Counted from the first letter of the stretch, positions 1-6,365 are shown. The stretch is 17,923 nt of DNA from an uncultured Collinsella sp. (GCA_900541205.1 UQIV01000034.1:1-17923); one strand, 5' to 3'. Translations and numbers: made by a program. Notes: generated by a model not told the origin, from the sequence alone.

Positions 1-143
1 GGGCCTCGGGGGCGTTCGGCTAACTGCGGGAGCGTGCCGTCAGCTCAATATGTTCGGCTGAGATCGGAAATCAACCACGCTCTCGCGAGGGCATCAGTCG
101 TCACGAAAGGCGCGAACAAACGCAGGCTCGCAGCGAGATGCCC
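1..143. other. Left-edge stretch without a supportable gene
   Basis: This is the DNA downstream of the alpha-glucosidase stop codon. A plus-strand reading frame is open through it and runs on to 297, but most of that frame is antisense to the glucosidase and has no recognisable protein character. A short CTCGCGAG palindrome sits near 81-88 without a T-tract, so I do not call a terminator. No tRNA, repeat or promoter is evident. Confidence 0.5.
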
Positions 144-1877
144 CTACATCTCACCGAGCATGATCCAGGCAGAGCTGTCCTGCGCGAGCCTGCCGTCTGC
201 AAGCGGTGATGAGGTGAGCAGGACCCTGCCCGCCGGCAGCTCCACGGGTGCTGCACCGAAGTTCGTCACACACGCCCAGCCGTTATCGCGGCGATAGGCG
301 ATGACGCCGCCCTCAGCGCCCTCGGCACCATCCGCAAGACCGGTGCGCCCGTCAAGATCGAGCCACGCAAGATCGTTGGCGCACCCGCGCAGCTTGCGCC
401 GCAGCCAGAGGGCGTCACGATAGAGCGCAAGCATCGATGTCGGGTCCACTTCTTCCCTATCGGCAGCATAATCGGAAAACCATGCAGGCTGCGGCAGATG
501 GGGCGCCGCATCGGCGTCTGCCGGCGAAAACCCAAACGATCCGCCATGCGCGGGATCGTCCGCCGCCACCCACGGCAGGGGCACACGACAGCCGTCGCGC
601 CCCTTCTCGCGCTTCGGTCCGTGCGTATTGGTCGCAGTGGGATCTTCGAGTGCAGCCCACGGAATGTCAGCCACCTCAAAAAGGCCGAGCTCCTCACCCT
701 GATACACGTATGCCGAGCCCGGAAGCGCCAGCTCAAGCAAAAGGGCCGCCCGCGCGCGGCGCTCGCCGAATTCACGGTCCTCGTCATAAGACGACCCGTC
801 GCGTAAGAGCCAGTCGAGCGCAATCTGGTGGTAGCGCGTCGCCTTGATTTGCGGCAGGGCATAGCGTGTCGCCACGCGCGGCACGTCGTGGTTGGAGAGT
901 ACCCAGGTCGAGGCGGAATCGGATTCGATGGCCGCCTTCAAGCCCTCCTCGATTGCAGCGTGCATGTCATCATAGGTCCAAGTGGCCTTGGCGAACTCAA
1001 AGTTAAATGTCTGACCAAGCTCGCTGGGACGCGCGTAGAGATACTGACGCTCGGGCAGCACCCACGCCTCGGCAACGGCGCTGCGCGGCGGATCATAGCG
1101 GTCGAACACGCGACGCCACTCGCGATAGATCTCGTGGACCTCGTTGCGATCCCACAGCGGATGGGTGCCGTCGTCAACCATGTCATCGCCCTCGGCGAGA
1201 TGCCACCGGTCGAGGTCATCGCGGTCGAGATCCTTGGCAAGACCGTGCGCCACATCAATGCGAAAGCCATCGACGCCTCGATCGCTCCAAAACGCCAGGA
1301 CGTCGCAAAAGAACGCATGAACCTCGGGGCACGACCAGTCAAAGTCCGGCTGCTCGGGCGTAAACATGTGCAGATACCACTGACCGTCCGCGACACGCGT
1401 CCAGGCGGGGCCGCCAAAGTTGGCATTCCAATTGGTGGGAGGCAGCTCGCCATGTTCGCCGCGACCATCGCGGAAGATATAGCGGGCGCGCTCGGGCGAT
1501 CCGGGGCCGGCGGCAAGAGCGGCCTTGAACCAGGGGTGCTGGTTGGATGAATGGTTGGGCACGATGTCGACGATGACCTTGATGCCGCGCACGTGAGCCG
1601 CAGCGATCATGTCATCGAAGTCGTCAAGCGAGCCGAGACGTGGGTCGACATCGCAGTAGTCCGCCACATCATAGCCGCCATCGACAAGAGGCGAAGGGTA
1701 AAACGGGCTCAGCCAGATGGCCTCGATACCCAGCCGCTCAAGATAGTCCATCTGCTGGGTAATGCCCGCGATATCGCCCAGACCCGAACCAGTCGAATCC
1801 TTAAACGAGCGCGGGTAGATCTGATAGATCGCGGCATCGGACATCCATGAGCGCGAAGAAGACTTTTCTGTAGCCAT
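144..1877 (-). CDS. GH13 alpha-glucosidase (oligosaccharide hydrolase)
   Basis: Predicted cytoplasmic glycoside hydrolase family 13 enzyme of 577 residues. It should release glucose from short alpha-glucans or maltose/isomaltose-type sugars. The N-terminus has the SDAAIYQIYPRSF start typical of the family. Conserved region I is DIVPNHSS (D104-S111). Region II is GFRIDVAHG with D208 as likely nucleophile. Region III is AVAEAW with E270 as likely acid/base, and region IV is VLSNHDVPR with D331. The overall wording (AGPGSPERARYIFRDG, EQPDFDW) resembles actinobacterial AglA-type alpha-glucosidases. The reading frame is open upstream through two tRNA genes, but the start at 1877 is preferred because it begins just before the catalytic domain and has an AAGGGAG ribosome site about 9 bases upstream. 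There is no signal peptide. The 1,4 versus 1,6 linkage preference cannot be settled. A weak promoter (TTGCCG / TATCAT, 19 apart) may lie upstream. Confidence 0.93.
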   Translation of the reverse strand: MATEKSSSRSWMSDAAIYQIYPRSFKDSTGSGLGDIAGITQQMDYLERLGIEAIWLSPFYPSPLVDGGYDVADYCDVDPRLGSLDDFDDMIAAAHVRGIKVIVDIVPNHSSNQHPWFKAALAAGPGSPERARYIFRDGRGEHGELPPTNWNANFGGPAWTRVADGQWYLHMFTPEQPDFDWSCPEVHAFFCDVLAFWSDRGVDGFRIDVAHGLAKDLDRDDLDRWHLAEGDDMVDDGTHPLWDRNEVHEIYREWRRVFDRYDPPRSAVAEAWVLPERQYLYARPSELGQTFNFEFAKATWTYDDMHAAIEEGLKAAIESDSASTWVLSNHDVPRVATRYALPQIKATRYHQIALDWLLRDGSSYDEDREFGERRARAALLLELALPGSAYVYQGEELGLFEVADIPWAALEDPTATNTHGPKREKGRDGCRVPLPWVAADDPAHGGSFGFSPADADAAPHLPQPAWFSDYAADREEVDPTSMLALYRDALWLRRKLRGCANDLAWLDLDGRTGLADGAEGAEGGVIAYRRDNGWACVTNFGAAPVELPAGRVLLTSSPLADGRLAQDSSAWIMLGEM

Positions 1878-2016
1878 GGGGCGTATCTCCCTTGCAACGA
1901 GGTTATGCGAGATGCCCACGATGATACGCCCAAAGCGGACATTCGCGGCAAACAACGCCACAGCCACGACCCAAAACGCTCGCCCCCTCTCGGGTTCGAG
2001 CCTAGGAGATAGGTAC

Positions 2017-2048
2017 AAAAAAAGCCCGGCTACCGTAGTAGTCGGGCT
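2017..2048 (-). terminator. Intrinsic terminator after the tRNA-Gly/Cys/Gly cluster
   Basis: Read on the minus strand this is an 11-bp stem (one G-U pair) with a 4-base loop, followed by a run of seven Ts. It lies 8 bases past the CCA end of the last tRNA-Gly, so it ends the tRNA transcript and separates it from the glucosidase gene. Confidence 0.88.
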
Positions 2049-2056
2049 GGTGCGTT

Positions 2057-2132
2057 TGGAGCGGACAACGGGGCTCGAACCCGCGACCCCAACCTTGGCA
2101 AGGTTGTGCTCTACCAACTGAGCCATGTCCGC
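2057..2132 (-). tRNA. tRNA-Gly (anticodon GCC), distal copy
   Basis: A 76-base cloverleaf. The acceptor stem GCGGACA pairs with TGTCCGC, and the discriminator T is followed by an encoded CCA. The anticodon stem CAACC/GGTTG encloses loop TTGCCAA, giving anticodon GCC. The T-arm GCGGGTTCGAGCCCCG is standard, with one mismatch. The sequence is identical to the copy at 2283-2358. Confidence 0.97.
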
Positions 2133-2138
2133 ATATGT

Positions 2139-2165
2139 AAAACAAAACGGGCGCCGGAGCGCCCG
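2139..2165 (-). terminator. Terminator-like hairpin between tRNA-Cys and tRNA-Gly
   Basis: On the minus strand CGGGCGC-TCCG-GCGCCCG (7-bp stem, 4-base loop) is followed by TTTTGTTTT. It occupies most of the 42-base gap between tRNA-Cys and the distal tRNA-Gly and leaves no room for a promoter, so it must be read through, or act as a partial terminator or processing stem. Confidence 0.65.
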
Positions 2166-2174
2166 GATGTTGCC

Positions 2175-2248
2175 TGGAGGCGAAGCCCGGATTCGAACCG
2201 GGGGTAAAGGCTTTGCAGGCCTCTGCCTTACCACTTGGCCACTTCGCC
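2175..2248 (-). tRNA. tRNA-Cys (anticodon GCA)
   Basis: A 74-base cloverleaf. Acceptor stem GGCGAAG pairs with CTTCGCC, and discriminator T is followed by encoded CCA. The anticodon loop is CTGCAAA, giving GCA. The T-arm is CCGGTTCGAATCCGG. It lies between two identical tRNA-Gly genes in the same orientation. Confidence 0.97.
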
Positions 2249-2249
2249 G

Positions 2250-2272
2250 AAAAAGGACCGCCTAAACGGTCC
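2250..2272 (-). terminator. Terminator-like hairpin between the proximal tRNA-Gly and tRNA-Cys
   Basis: On the minus strand GGACCG-TTTAGG-CGGTCC is followed by TTTTT, and the T-run ends one base before the 5' end of tRNA-Cys. No promoter can fit after it, so tRNA-Cys depends on read-through. Confidence 0.6.
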
Positions 2273-2282
2273 GGAAATGCAA

Positions 2283-2358
2283 TGGAGCGGACAACGGGGC
2301 TCGAACCCGCGACCCCAACCTTGGCAAGGTTGTGCTCTACCAACTGAGCCATGTCCGC
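2283..2358 (-). tRNA. tRNA-Gly (anticodon GCC), promoter-proximal copy
   Basis: A 76-base tRNA identical in every base to the one at 2057-2132, with GCC anticodon and encoded CCA. It is the first gene after the promoter at 2371-2399. The leader before its mature 5' end would be only about 5 bases. Confidence 0.97.
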
Positions 2359-2370
2359 TTGCGGGTTATT

Positions 2371-2416
2371 AATTTACGCGAGTTGTCCAAAAGACGCAAG
2401 TACTTTTTTCAAAAAA
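2371..2416 (-). promoter_or_regulatory. Promoter of the tRNA-Gly/Cys/Gly cluster with AT palindrome
   Basis: On the minus strand the -35 box is TTGCGT (2394-2399) and the -10 box is TAAATT (2371-2376), with 17 bases between. Directly upstream of the -35 is TTTTTTGAAAAAA (2404-2416), joined by GTAC. The same palindrome and joint precede the tRNA-Leu promoter, which supports this as a stable-RNA promoter with an upstream (UP-like) element. Confidence 0.75.
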
Positions 2417-2463
2417 CTTGTCTGCCGCATGTTCTTAGTAGCTAAACGCGCTAAAGCGATTGG

Positions 2464-3210
2464 CTAGGCACACGATTCCAGCGCTCCGCTAAACAGCTTC
2501 ACCATCTGTACGCGCGTGCCGGCGCCGTCCGTACGACGAGCAACCTCCACGTTATCGACGAGCATACGCATAAGCTTGATGCCACGGCCGCGCTCCTCGG
2601 ATGCGACCGGCTCGCTCGTTTCATCGATAGAATAGCCGGCACCTCGATCAAGCACCTCAACCACAACGCGATCGCCATAGGCCTGAACCGTCAGGACGCA
2701 CCCGATACCGCCCGCATGGTCATAGGCATTACCCAGCGCCTCCCCCGACGCCAATGCGACATCGTAGCGCTCGTCACGGCGCAACGGAAGCGATTCAAGG
2801 AGTTCGGCGATGCGATGTCGGTAGTATGGAAGATTCTCGATACCCTGACGGACCTCGACGCTCTTACTCCAGCGAGGCAGCTCCCCCACCGGAATGGCGG
2901 GAATAGACTCCCGTGCCGGCCCCGCGACATGAAGGATATCGACAAGACGAGCAATCTCCATAAAGCGAACAACTTCACCCGATGCATTGACGAGCGAAAG
3001 CAGGCCTTCTCGCCTCATGAGCTCACGAGCGCGCGTAAGCAGGAATGCCAAGCCCGTCGAATCGATAAAGCTAACAGCCTGACAGTTGATGACAACACGA
3101 CGCACGCCGCGGCCAATCAAAGCATCCAACCGCCGACGCAGCGCAGGCACCGTGGCGATGTCGATATCGCCTGGTGGCGTCAAAACCGCTATGTCATTCC
3201 ACTCATTCAT
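2464..3210 (-). CDS. STAS - HATPase fusion (partner-switching antagonist plus kinase)
   Basis: A 248-residue soluble protein that joins two normally separate parts of a partner-switching system. Residues 5-95 form a STAS (anti-sigma antagonist) domain with FIDSTGLAFLL, in which S51 is the expected phosphorylation site. Residues 120-240 form a GHKL-type ATPase of the RsbW/SpoIIAB kind, with N-box E157/N161, G1 box DRGAGYS (D188, G190, G192) and G2 box ERGRGI (G208, G210). All key ATP-binding elements are present. I chose the ATG at 3210. A TTG six codons upstream (3228) is possible, but the STAS homology starts right after the ATG, and GGGGA lies 11 bases before it. It follows the PP2C phosphatase gene by 78 bases and probably shares its transcript. 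It may be a self-contained phosphoswitch, a sigma regulator, or a sensor of another output. No sigma factor is adjacent. Confidence 0.88.
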   Translation of the reverse strand: MNEWNDIAVLTPPGDIDIATVPALRRRLDALIGRGVRRVVINCQAVSFIDSTGLAFLLTRARELMRREGLLSLVNASGEVVRFMEIARLVDILHVAGPARESIPAIPVGELPRWSKSVEVRQGIENLPYYRHRIAELLESLPLRRDERYDVALASGEALGNAYDHAGGIGCVLTVQAYGDRVVVEVLDRGAGYSIDETSEPVASEERGRGIKLMRMLVDNVEVARRTDGAGTRVQMVKLFSGALESCA

Positions 3211-3288
3211 ACGACCATGGTTCCCCAAAAAAGCCCACTCGATGCATTCGTTTCCCCAACCGTACGGATTCAGCCCGCCCAGCGTCGT

Positions 3289-5634
3289 CTATGAACGACC
3301 CCGTAAAAACTCAAGGGACACCAATGCAATGTCATCGTCCAGCGCCGATTCGGTAAATCGGTCAAGCTCGCCCAAGACCTTGCCGCAGATTCCCGATACG
3401 CCCTCACCCGAGACAGAGAGCAGAAGGTCACGAAGGCGCTGCTCACCAAAGAACGCTCCGGTGCGGTCGCGGGCCTCAATCGTTCCGTCCGTATACATGA
3501 AGAGCATGTCGCCGGGAGCGAACGTAAACACGCCTGTCTCGTACACCATGCTCTCAAAGGCACCGATTACGCCCGATTGGCATCCAAGCAGCTCGACCTC
3601 TCCCCCACGGGCCTCGCCGCCACCCAGCGGCATCGACTCTGGCCTAATGACCATGGTCGGAGGATGGCCCGCCGAACAATACGTTGCGCGTCCGGCTTTA
3701 AGGTCAATCTTGGCGATAAAGGCCGTCACGAACGTCTCGACCCTCGAAAAGCCCATGAGCATGCTGTTAAGGGAGCGTGCCATGCGGGCCGGGCCAGCGC
3801 CCTCCCAGGCATATGCCGTCAGGGCCGTCTTGACGAGCGCGGACATCGATGCGGCCTCAATGCCTTTGCCAGACACATCACCCAAAATCATGACGGCGCA
3901 GTCGTCGGGAAGTCGGATGAGCGTATAGAAATCGCCGCCGACCAACGCCGAGTTCGTGGCCGACAGGTACACCGAATCGGTTGCGATACCCGGAACATCC
4001 CCCAGGGAATTTCTCATGCCGATCTGGAGGGTCTGAGCGATATGGCGCTCCTCGCGCTTTTGAGATTCGCCTTCGTAGATCAGTTCAAAGTCATGCGCCA
4101 AGTGCACCAAGTAGTCATATTCAAGGTCATCAATCGGCTCTTGGCTACCATCACGAAGCAGCAGCGCGCGCGTCGTCGGGCTCTTCGCAACAGAAGCAGG
4201 AACAATCGCGTCGTTACTGTGCTTGCCATCACCCTCAGAGCGCGGGCGCCCCGCCTCGATGCCGGAGTCGACGTAGAGACCTTGACAAGGCAGACCATGC
4301 GCCCTAAGCCAGCCTCCCATAGGCATCGATTCGTCAACGCGAGTTATACGAACGTGTTTAAGGTCCTCGGCACTCGTACCGCCCAAAACAGATGCCTCAA
4401 AGCCATCAGGGCCAGCCCCCAGACGTGCCGCTGGCGCCGTCGTGGAAAAGAAAAGCTTCTCAGGGTCGTCCGGCAAGGCAACGCGACTGCCGCCTTCAAA
4501 ATCTATGACGTAGGAATCCAGACTGGCGTCATACTCAACAGGGCAAAAATGGCAGTTAAGCATATTGCAGATCTCGGACGATACCGCCTGGGTAGCCGCG
4601 GCAGAATCGTCTAGAAAGGTAAACAACTCATCACGCAAGACATTGAGCGAGCGGCCAAGCTCGGCCGTGCGACGGGAGCGAAGGCTCGATGCCATGCCGA
4701 CCAGCTGGATAGACAGGTAATCGCAAATGACCTCGAGCACATTAACGTCATAGGCAAGCGGTGCCTGAGGGCGTTTCCAACCAACTTCCAGCACGCCAAG
4801 GATCTGCGTACCGTAAAAAACGGGAAGACAGATCTCGCTGCGGTACGGAGGCATATCCTGCATACGCAACAGGTGCTTAGAACGATTGTCCAGGTCCATA
4901 AACATACCGGAGGCGGCCTTATCACCCTTAAGGTCCTGTTGAATCGACAAGCGACAGGCACGCGACTCACGAAGAACATACGTCGGAATGCCAGCGCCAT
5001 ACGGCAAAAACTCAGGCAGGTAGCTGTCGTACAGCTCCTTGGAAACACCGCGAAGTTTAAAACCGCCGCTCTCAGAAAAATAGATAGCAGCACCCGAAGC
5101 ATCGAGCGTTCCTACAAGCTGGTTCAAAACGGTATCAAGTAGGCTGGGCAGCTCATCGGAGCCCACGGTACTCATAATGACCGAGAGCGTGCCAGAGAGG
5201 CGCTTGTTAGCCACTCTAAGCTCCGAAAGAGCACGCTTGAGCTGACGGTCGTGCGAATACTGTTCTTCGATGCTATGGAGCGCCACCAGGACACGTGGCG
5301 CGCGGCGCCCAAAGATGCGTGGAGGCGTTACGGAGCCCGCACGAACCAAGACGGGGATAAAGGAGCCGTCACTCAGCTTGAGCATCAGTTCGTTCTCGGA
5401 GCCATCAGTTTCAAATGGCAGACGATGTTCCGTCGCACGTTCAAAAGCGGACGAGTACAGGACGTCTTTAACATCTCCACCGATGACGTCGGCGCGTTCC
5501 TCGCACATCAAACCAAGTAAGCGATTATTCACATGCAGAATGGTTCCGTCGAGCTCGCAGATGATGACAGCATCGCTCGTGATCTCGACTAGTTGGGCAA
5601 CGTCTGCCCACTCGTTGTGTTCAAGCGTTTCCAT
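3289..5634 (-). CDS. PAS-GAF-PP2C (RsbU/SpoIIE-like) serine phosphatase
   Basis: A 781-residue soluble signalling phosphatase expected to dephosphorylate a STAS-domain protein, most simply the STAS-HATPase product next door. Residues about 8-125 form a PAS domain (VEITSDAVIICELDGTILHVN). A short helical linker follows, then a GAF domain at about 155-315 (LPVFYGTQILGVLEVGWKRP). A poorly conserved region follows at about 320-545 with a cysteine cluster (CNMLNCHFC). The C-terminal PP2C/SpoIIE domain spans about 550-778. Its metal-binding acidic motifs are present: GGDFY (D568), GDVSGKG (D586), YTDGT (D716) and DDD (766-768). There are no membrane segments, so the input is probably a cytoplasmic ligand or redox cue, which is unknown. 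The ATG at 5634 has GGCGGGG just upstream. It starts only 26 bases after the tRNA-Leu terminator, so it may depend on read-through from that tRNA. Confidence 0.92.
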   Translation of the reverse strand: METLEHNEWADVAQLVEITSDAVIICELDGTILHVNNRLLGLMCEERADVIGGDVKDVLYSSAFERATEHRLPFETDGSENELMLKLSDGSFIPVLVRAGSVTPPRIFGRRAPRVLVALHSIEEQYSHDRQLKRALSELRVANKRLSGTLSVIMSTVGSDELPSLLDTVLNQLVGTLDASGAAIYFSESGGFKLRGVSKELYDSYLPEFLPYGAGIPTYVLRESRACRLSIQQDLKGDKAASGMFMDLDNRSKHLLRMQDMPPYRSEICLPVFYGTQILGVLEVGWKRPQAPLAYDVNVLEVICDYLSIQLVGMASSLRSRRTAELGRSLNVLRDELFTFLDDSAAATQAVSSEICNMLNCHFCPVEYDASLDSYVIDFEGGSRVALPDDPEKLFFSTTAPAARLGAGPDGFEASVLGGTSAEDLKHVRITRVDESMPMGGWLRAHGLPCQGLYVDSGIEAGRPRSEGDGKHSNDAIVPASVAKSPTTRALLLRDGSQEPIDDLEYDYLVHLAHDFELIYEGESQKREERHIAQTLQIGMRNSLGDVPGIATDSVYLSATNSALVGGDFYTLIRLPDDCAVMILGDVSGKGIEAASMSALVKTALTAYAWEGAGPARMARSLNSMLMGFSRVETFVTAFIAKIDLKAGRATYCSAGHPPTMVIRPESMPLGGGEARGGEVELLGCQSGVIGAFESMVYETGVFTFAPGDMLFMYTDGTIEARDRTGAFFGEQRLRDLLLSVSGEGVSGICGKVLGELDRFTESALDDDIALVSLEFLRGRS

Positions 5635-5660
5635 CGTGGACCCCGCCGTCTATCGGTAAC

Positions 5661-5682
5661 AAAAAAGCCTCCGAAGAGGCTT
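5661..5682 (-). terminator. Terminator after tRNA-Leu
   Basis: On the minus strand AAGCCTC-TTCG-GAGGCTT forms a 7-bp stem with a TTCG tetraloop and runs into a T-tract. It lies 11 bases after the tRNA-Leu CCA end and only 26 bases before the phosphatase start codon. Confidence 0.85.
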
Positions 5683-5693
5683 CTCAAATGCGA

Positions 5694-5783
5694 TGGTGTC
5701 GGAGGCGGGACTTGAACCCGCATGACCAAAAAGCGGTCACTAGCACCTCAAGCTAGCGCGTCTGCCAATTCCGCCACTCCGAC
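5694..5783 (-). tRNA. tRNA-Leu (anticodon GAG)
   Basis: A 90-base class II tRNA. Acceptor stem GTCGGAG pairs with CTCCGAC; discriminator A is followed by encoded CCA. The anticodon stem CTAGC/GCTAG encloses TTGAGGT, giving anticodon GAG for CUC/CUU codons. A long variable arm (TGACCGCTTTTTGGTCA) and T-arm GCGGGTTCAAGTCCCGC complete the fold. Confidence 0.97.
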
Positions 5784-5840
5784 ATGCTATGTTGTTGATT
5801 CACGGTTCGTTTTGTTGGACCCGCGCGTTCAACGAGGAAG

Positions 5841-5889
5841 ATAATAACCTATGATTCGAGAACTGTGCAAGCACTTTTTTCAAAAAAGT
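5841..5889 (-). promoter_or_regulatory. tRNA-Leu promoter with AT palindrome
   Basis: On the minus strand the -35 box is TTGCAC (5865-5870) and the -10 box is TATTAT (5841-5846) with 18 bases between; TTATTA at 17 is an alternative. Immediately upstream is the perfect palindrome ACTTTTTTGAAAAAAGT (5873-5889), joined to the -35 by GC. The layout matches that of the tRNA-Gly cluster promoter. The leader would be about 50 bases. Confidence 0.72.
5858..5868 (+). repeat. Outermost left arm around hairpin element A
   Basis: GAGAACTGTGC here is the exact inverted copy of 6071-6081. The arm lies in the spacer and -35 region of the tRNA-Leu promoter. Similarity continues weakly outwards (ATGATTC here against ATGTTT on the other side). 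Confidence 0.55.
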
Positions 5890-5927
5890 TTACGAATTTG
5901 TAAATGCGCAGGTAGATCCGTGTGTCC

Positions 5928-6052
5928 GGCCCCGAATCGGTTTTGCCTCCCGGCGCGTCCTCGGGCATGAGCGATATTTTGCTGCGCACTTCGTGCTGCA
6001 AAATATCGCTCCCCCTGCGGAATGCGCCGGGAGGCAACACCGATTCGGGGCC
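5928..6052 (+). repeat. Large nested hairpin, element A
   Basis: The outer arms 5928-5956 and 6024-6052 pair over 29 positions with one mismatch. Inside them is an unpaired GTCCTC (5957-5962) facing TGCGGAAT (6016-6023). A short GGG/CCC pairing with an unpaired AT follows, then a perfect 14-bp inner stem (5969-5982 with 5998-6011). The tip is GCAC-TTC-GTGC. There is no T-tract on either side, so it is not a standard terminator. The same architecture and the same unpaired motifs recur in element B on the other strand, but with different stem sequences. Function unknown: it could be a structured RNA, a folded single-strand DNA site, or a non-autonomous mobile element. Confidence 0.85.
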
Positions 6053-6070
6053 TGCAAATACGTACTTCAG

Positions 6071-6081
6071 GCACAGTTCTC
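6071..6081 (-). repeat. Outermost right arm around hairpin element A
   Basis: GCACAGTTCTC, the exact inverted copy of 5858-5868 in the tRNA-Leu promoter. It lies 18 bases outside the right 29-base arm of element A, whereas its partner lies 59 bases outside the left arm. Confidence 0.55.
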
Positions 6082-6131
6082 AAACATGTTCTGGGAGCTG
6101 ATATAAATTTAGTGGCTCGGCTTTGCCTAAC

Positions 6132-6168
6132 CCTTATATAAGGAGGCCGGAGCTAAAGCTCCGGCCTC
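6132..6168. terminator. Palindrome plus 11-bp hairpin between elements A and B
   Basis: CCTTATATAAGG (6132-6143) is a perfect palindrome. Next to it GAGGCCGGAGC-TAAA-GCTCCGGCCTC (6143-6168) forms a perfect 11-bp stem. Read on the minus strand it could end the oppABCDF transcript, which has no other ordinary terminator. The tail (CTTATATAAG) is not a clean T-run. Read on the plus strand the tail is GCTATCTTT. Confidence 0.5.
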
Positions 6169-6195
6169 GCTATCTTTCCCATTAGATTAAGTGAG

Positions 6196-6212
6196 CGATC
6201 AAGGAATCGCAC
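6196..6212 (+). repeat. Inverted copy of the oppF 3' coding end
   Basis: The 17 bases CGATCAAGGAATCGCAC match, in inverse orientation, 6394-6410, which is inside oppF and encodes part of its last residues (IKESH). Weaker similarity continues inwards: CTCTGCAGT here against GACCTGTAGT on the oppF side. It therefore forms the outermost arm around element B. Confidence 0.85.
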
Positions 6213-6233
6213 CCCCTCTGCAGTGGTAACACA

Positions 6234-6365
6234 GGGCCCGTGCTGGACTTAGTTTTCAGAACATTCCGCAGACCAGGAAACCCCCTTATCCGCGGCTCCG
6301 AAGGAGCAGGATAAGGGGGTTTCCATGGTCGAGGACGTTCTGAAAACTAAGTCCAGCGCGGGCCC
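6234..6365 (-). repeat. Large nested hairpin, element B
   Basis: The outer arms 6234-6262 and 6337-6365 pair over 29 positions with one mismatch. Read on the minus strand, the left internal loop begins GTCCTC (6336-6331) and the right loop is TGCGGAAT (6270-6263), as in element A. The inner stem is GACCA/TGGTC, an unpaired AT-side base, and a perfect 16-bp stem (6276-6291 with 6309-6324). The tip is GCTCC-TTC-GGAGC. It begins 17 bases past the oppF stop codon, so it would form the 3' untranslated region of the opp operon. No T-tract follows. Confidence 0.85.

Noticed and set aside
34..297. Plus-strand frame of 87 codons at the left edge
   Set aside because: More than half of it is antisense to the alpha-glucosidase, it lacks a ribosome site and has no family resemblance.
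1878..2352. Open frames across the tRNA genes, including peptides reading MAQLVEHNLAKVG and LEPATPTLARLCSTN
   Set aside because: They are translations of tRNA-Gly and tRNA-Cys DNA or its complement, a well-known kind of false protein. The tRNA folds explain the sequence fully.
2057..5783. tRNA genes as integration sites of a phage or genomic island
   Set aside because: No integrase or partial tRNA copy (attachment site) is found near any of the tRNAs, and the neighbouring genes look native.
5849..6083. Short minus-strand frames inside hairpin element A
   Set aside because: Their sequence is explained by the palindrome and the tRNA promoter, and there is no ribosome site at the start codons.
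5928..6365. Reading elements A and B as ordinary terminators or as a CRISPR array
   Set aside because: Neither has a T-run after the stem, both are far longer than a terminator, and there are no direct repeats with spacers of equal length.
5928..6365. Reading A and B as the ends of one insertion sequence
   Set aside because: The two elements have different arm sequences, and the roughly 180 bases between them hold no transposase gene.
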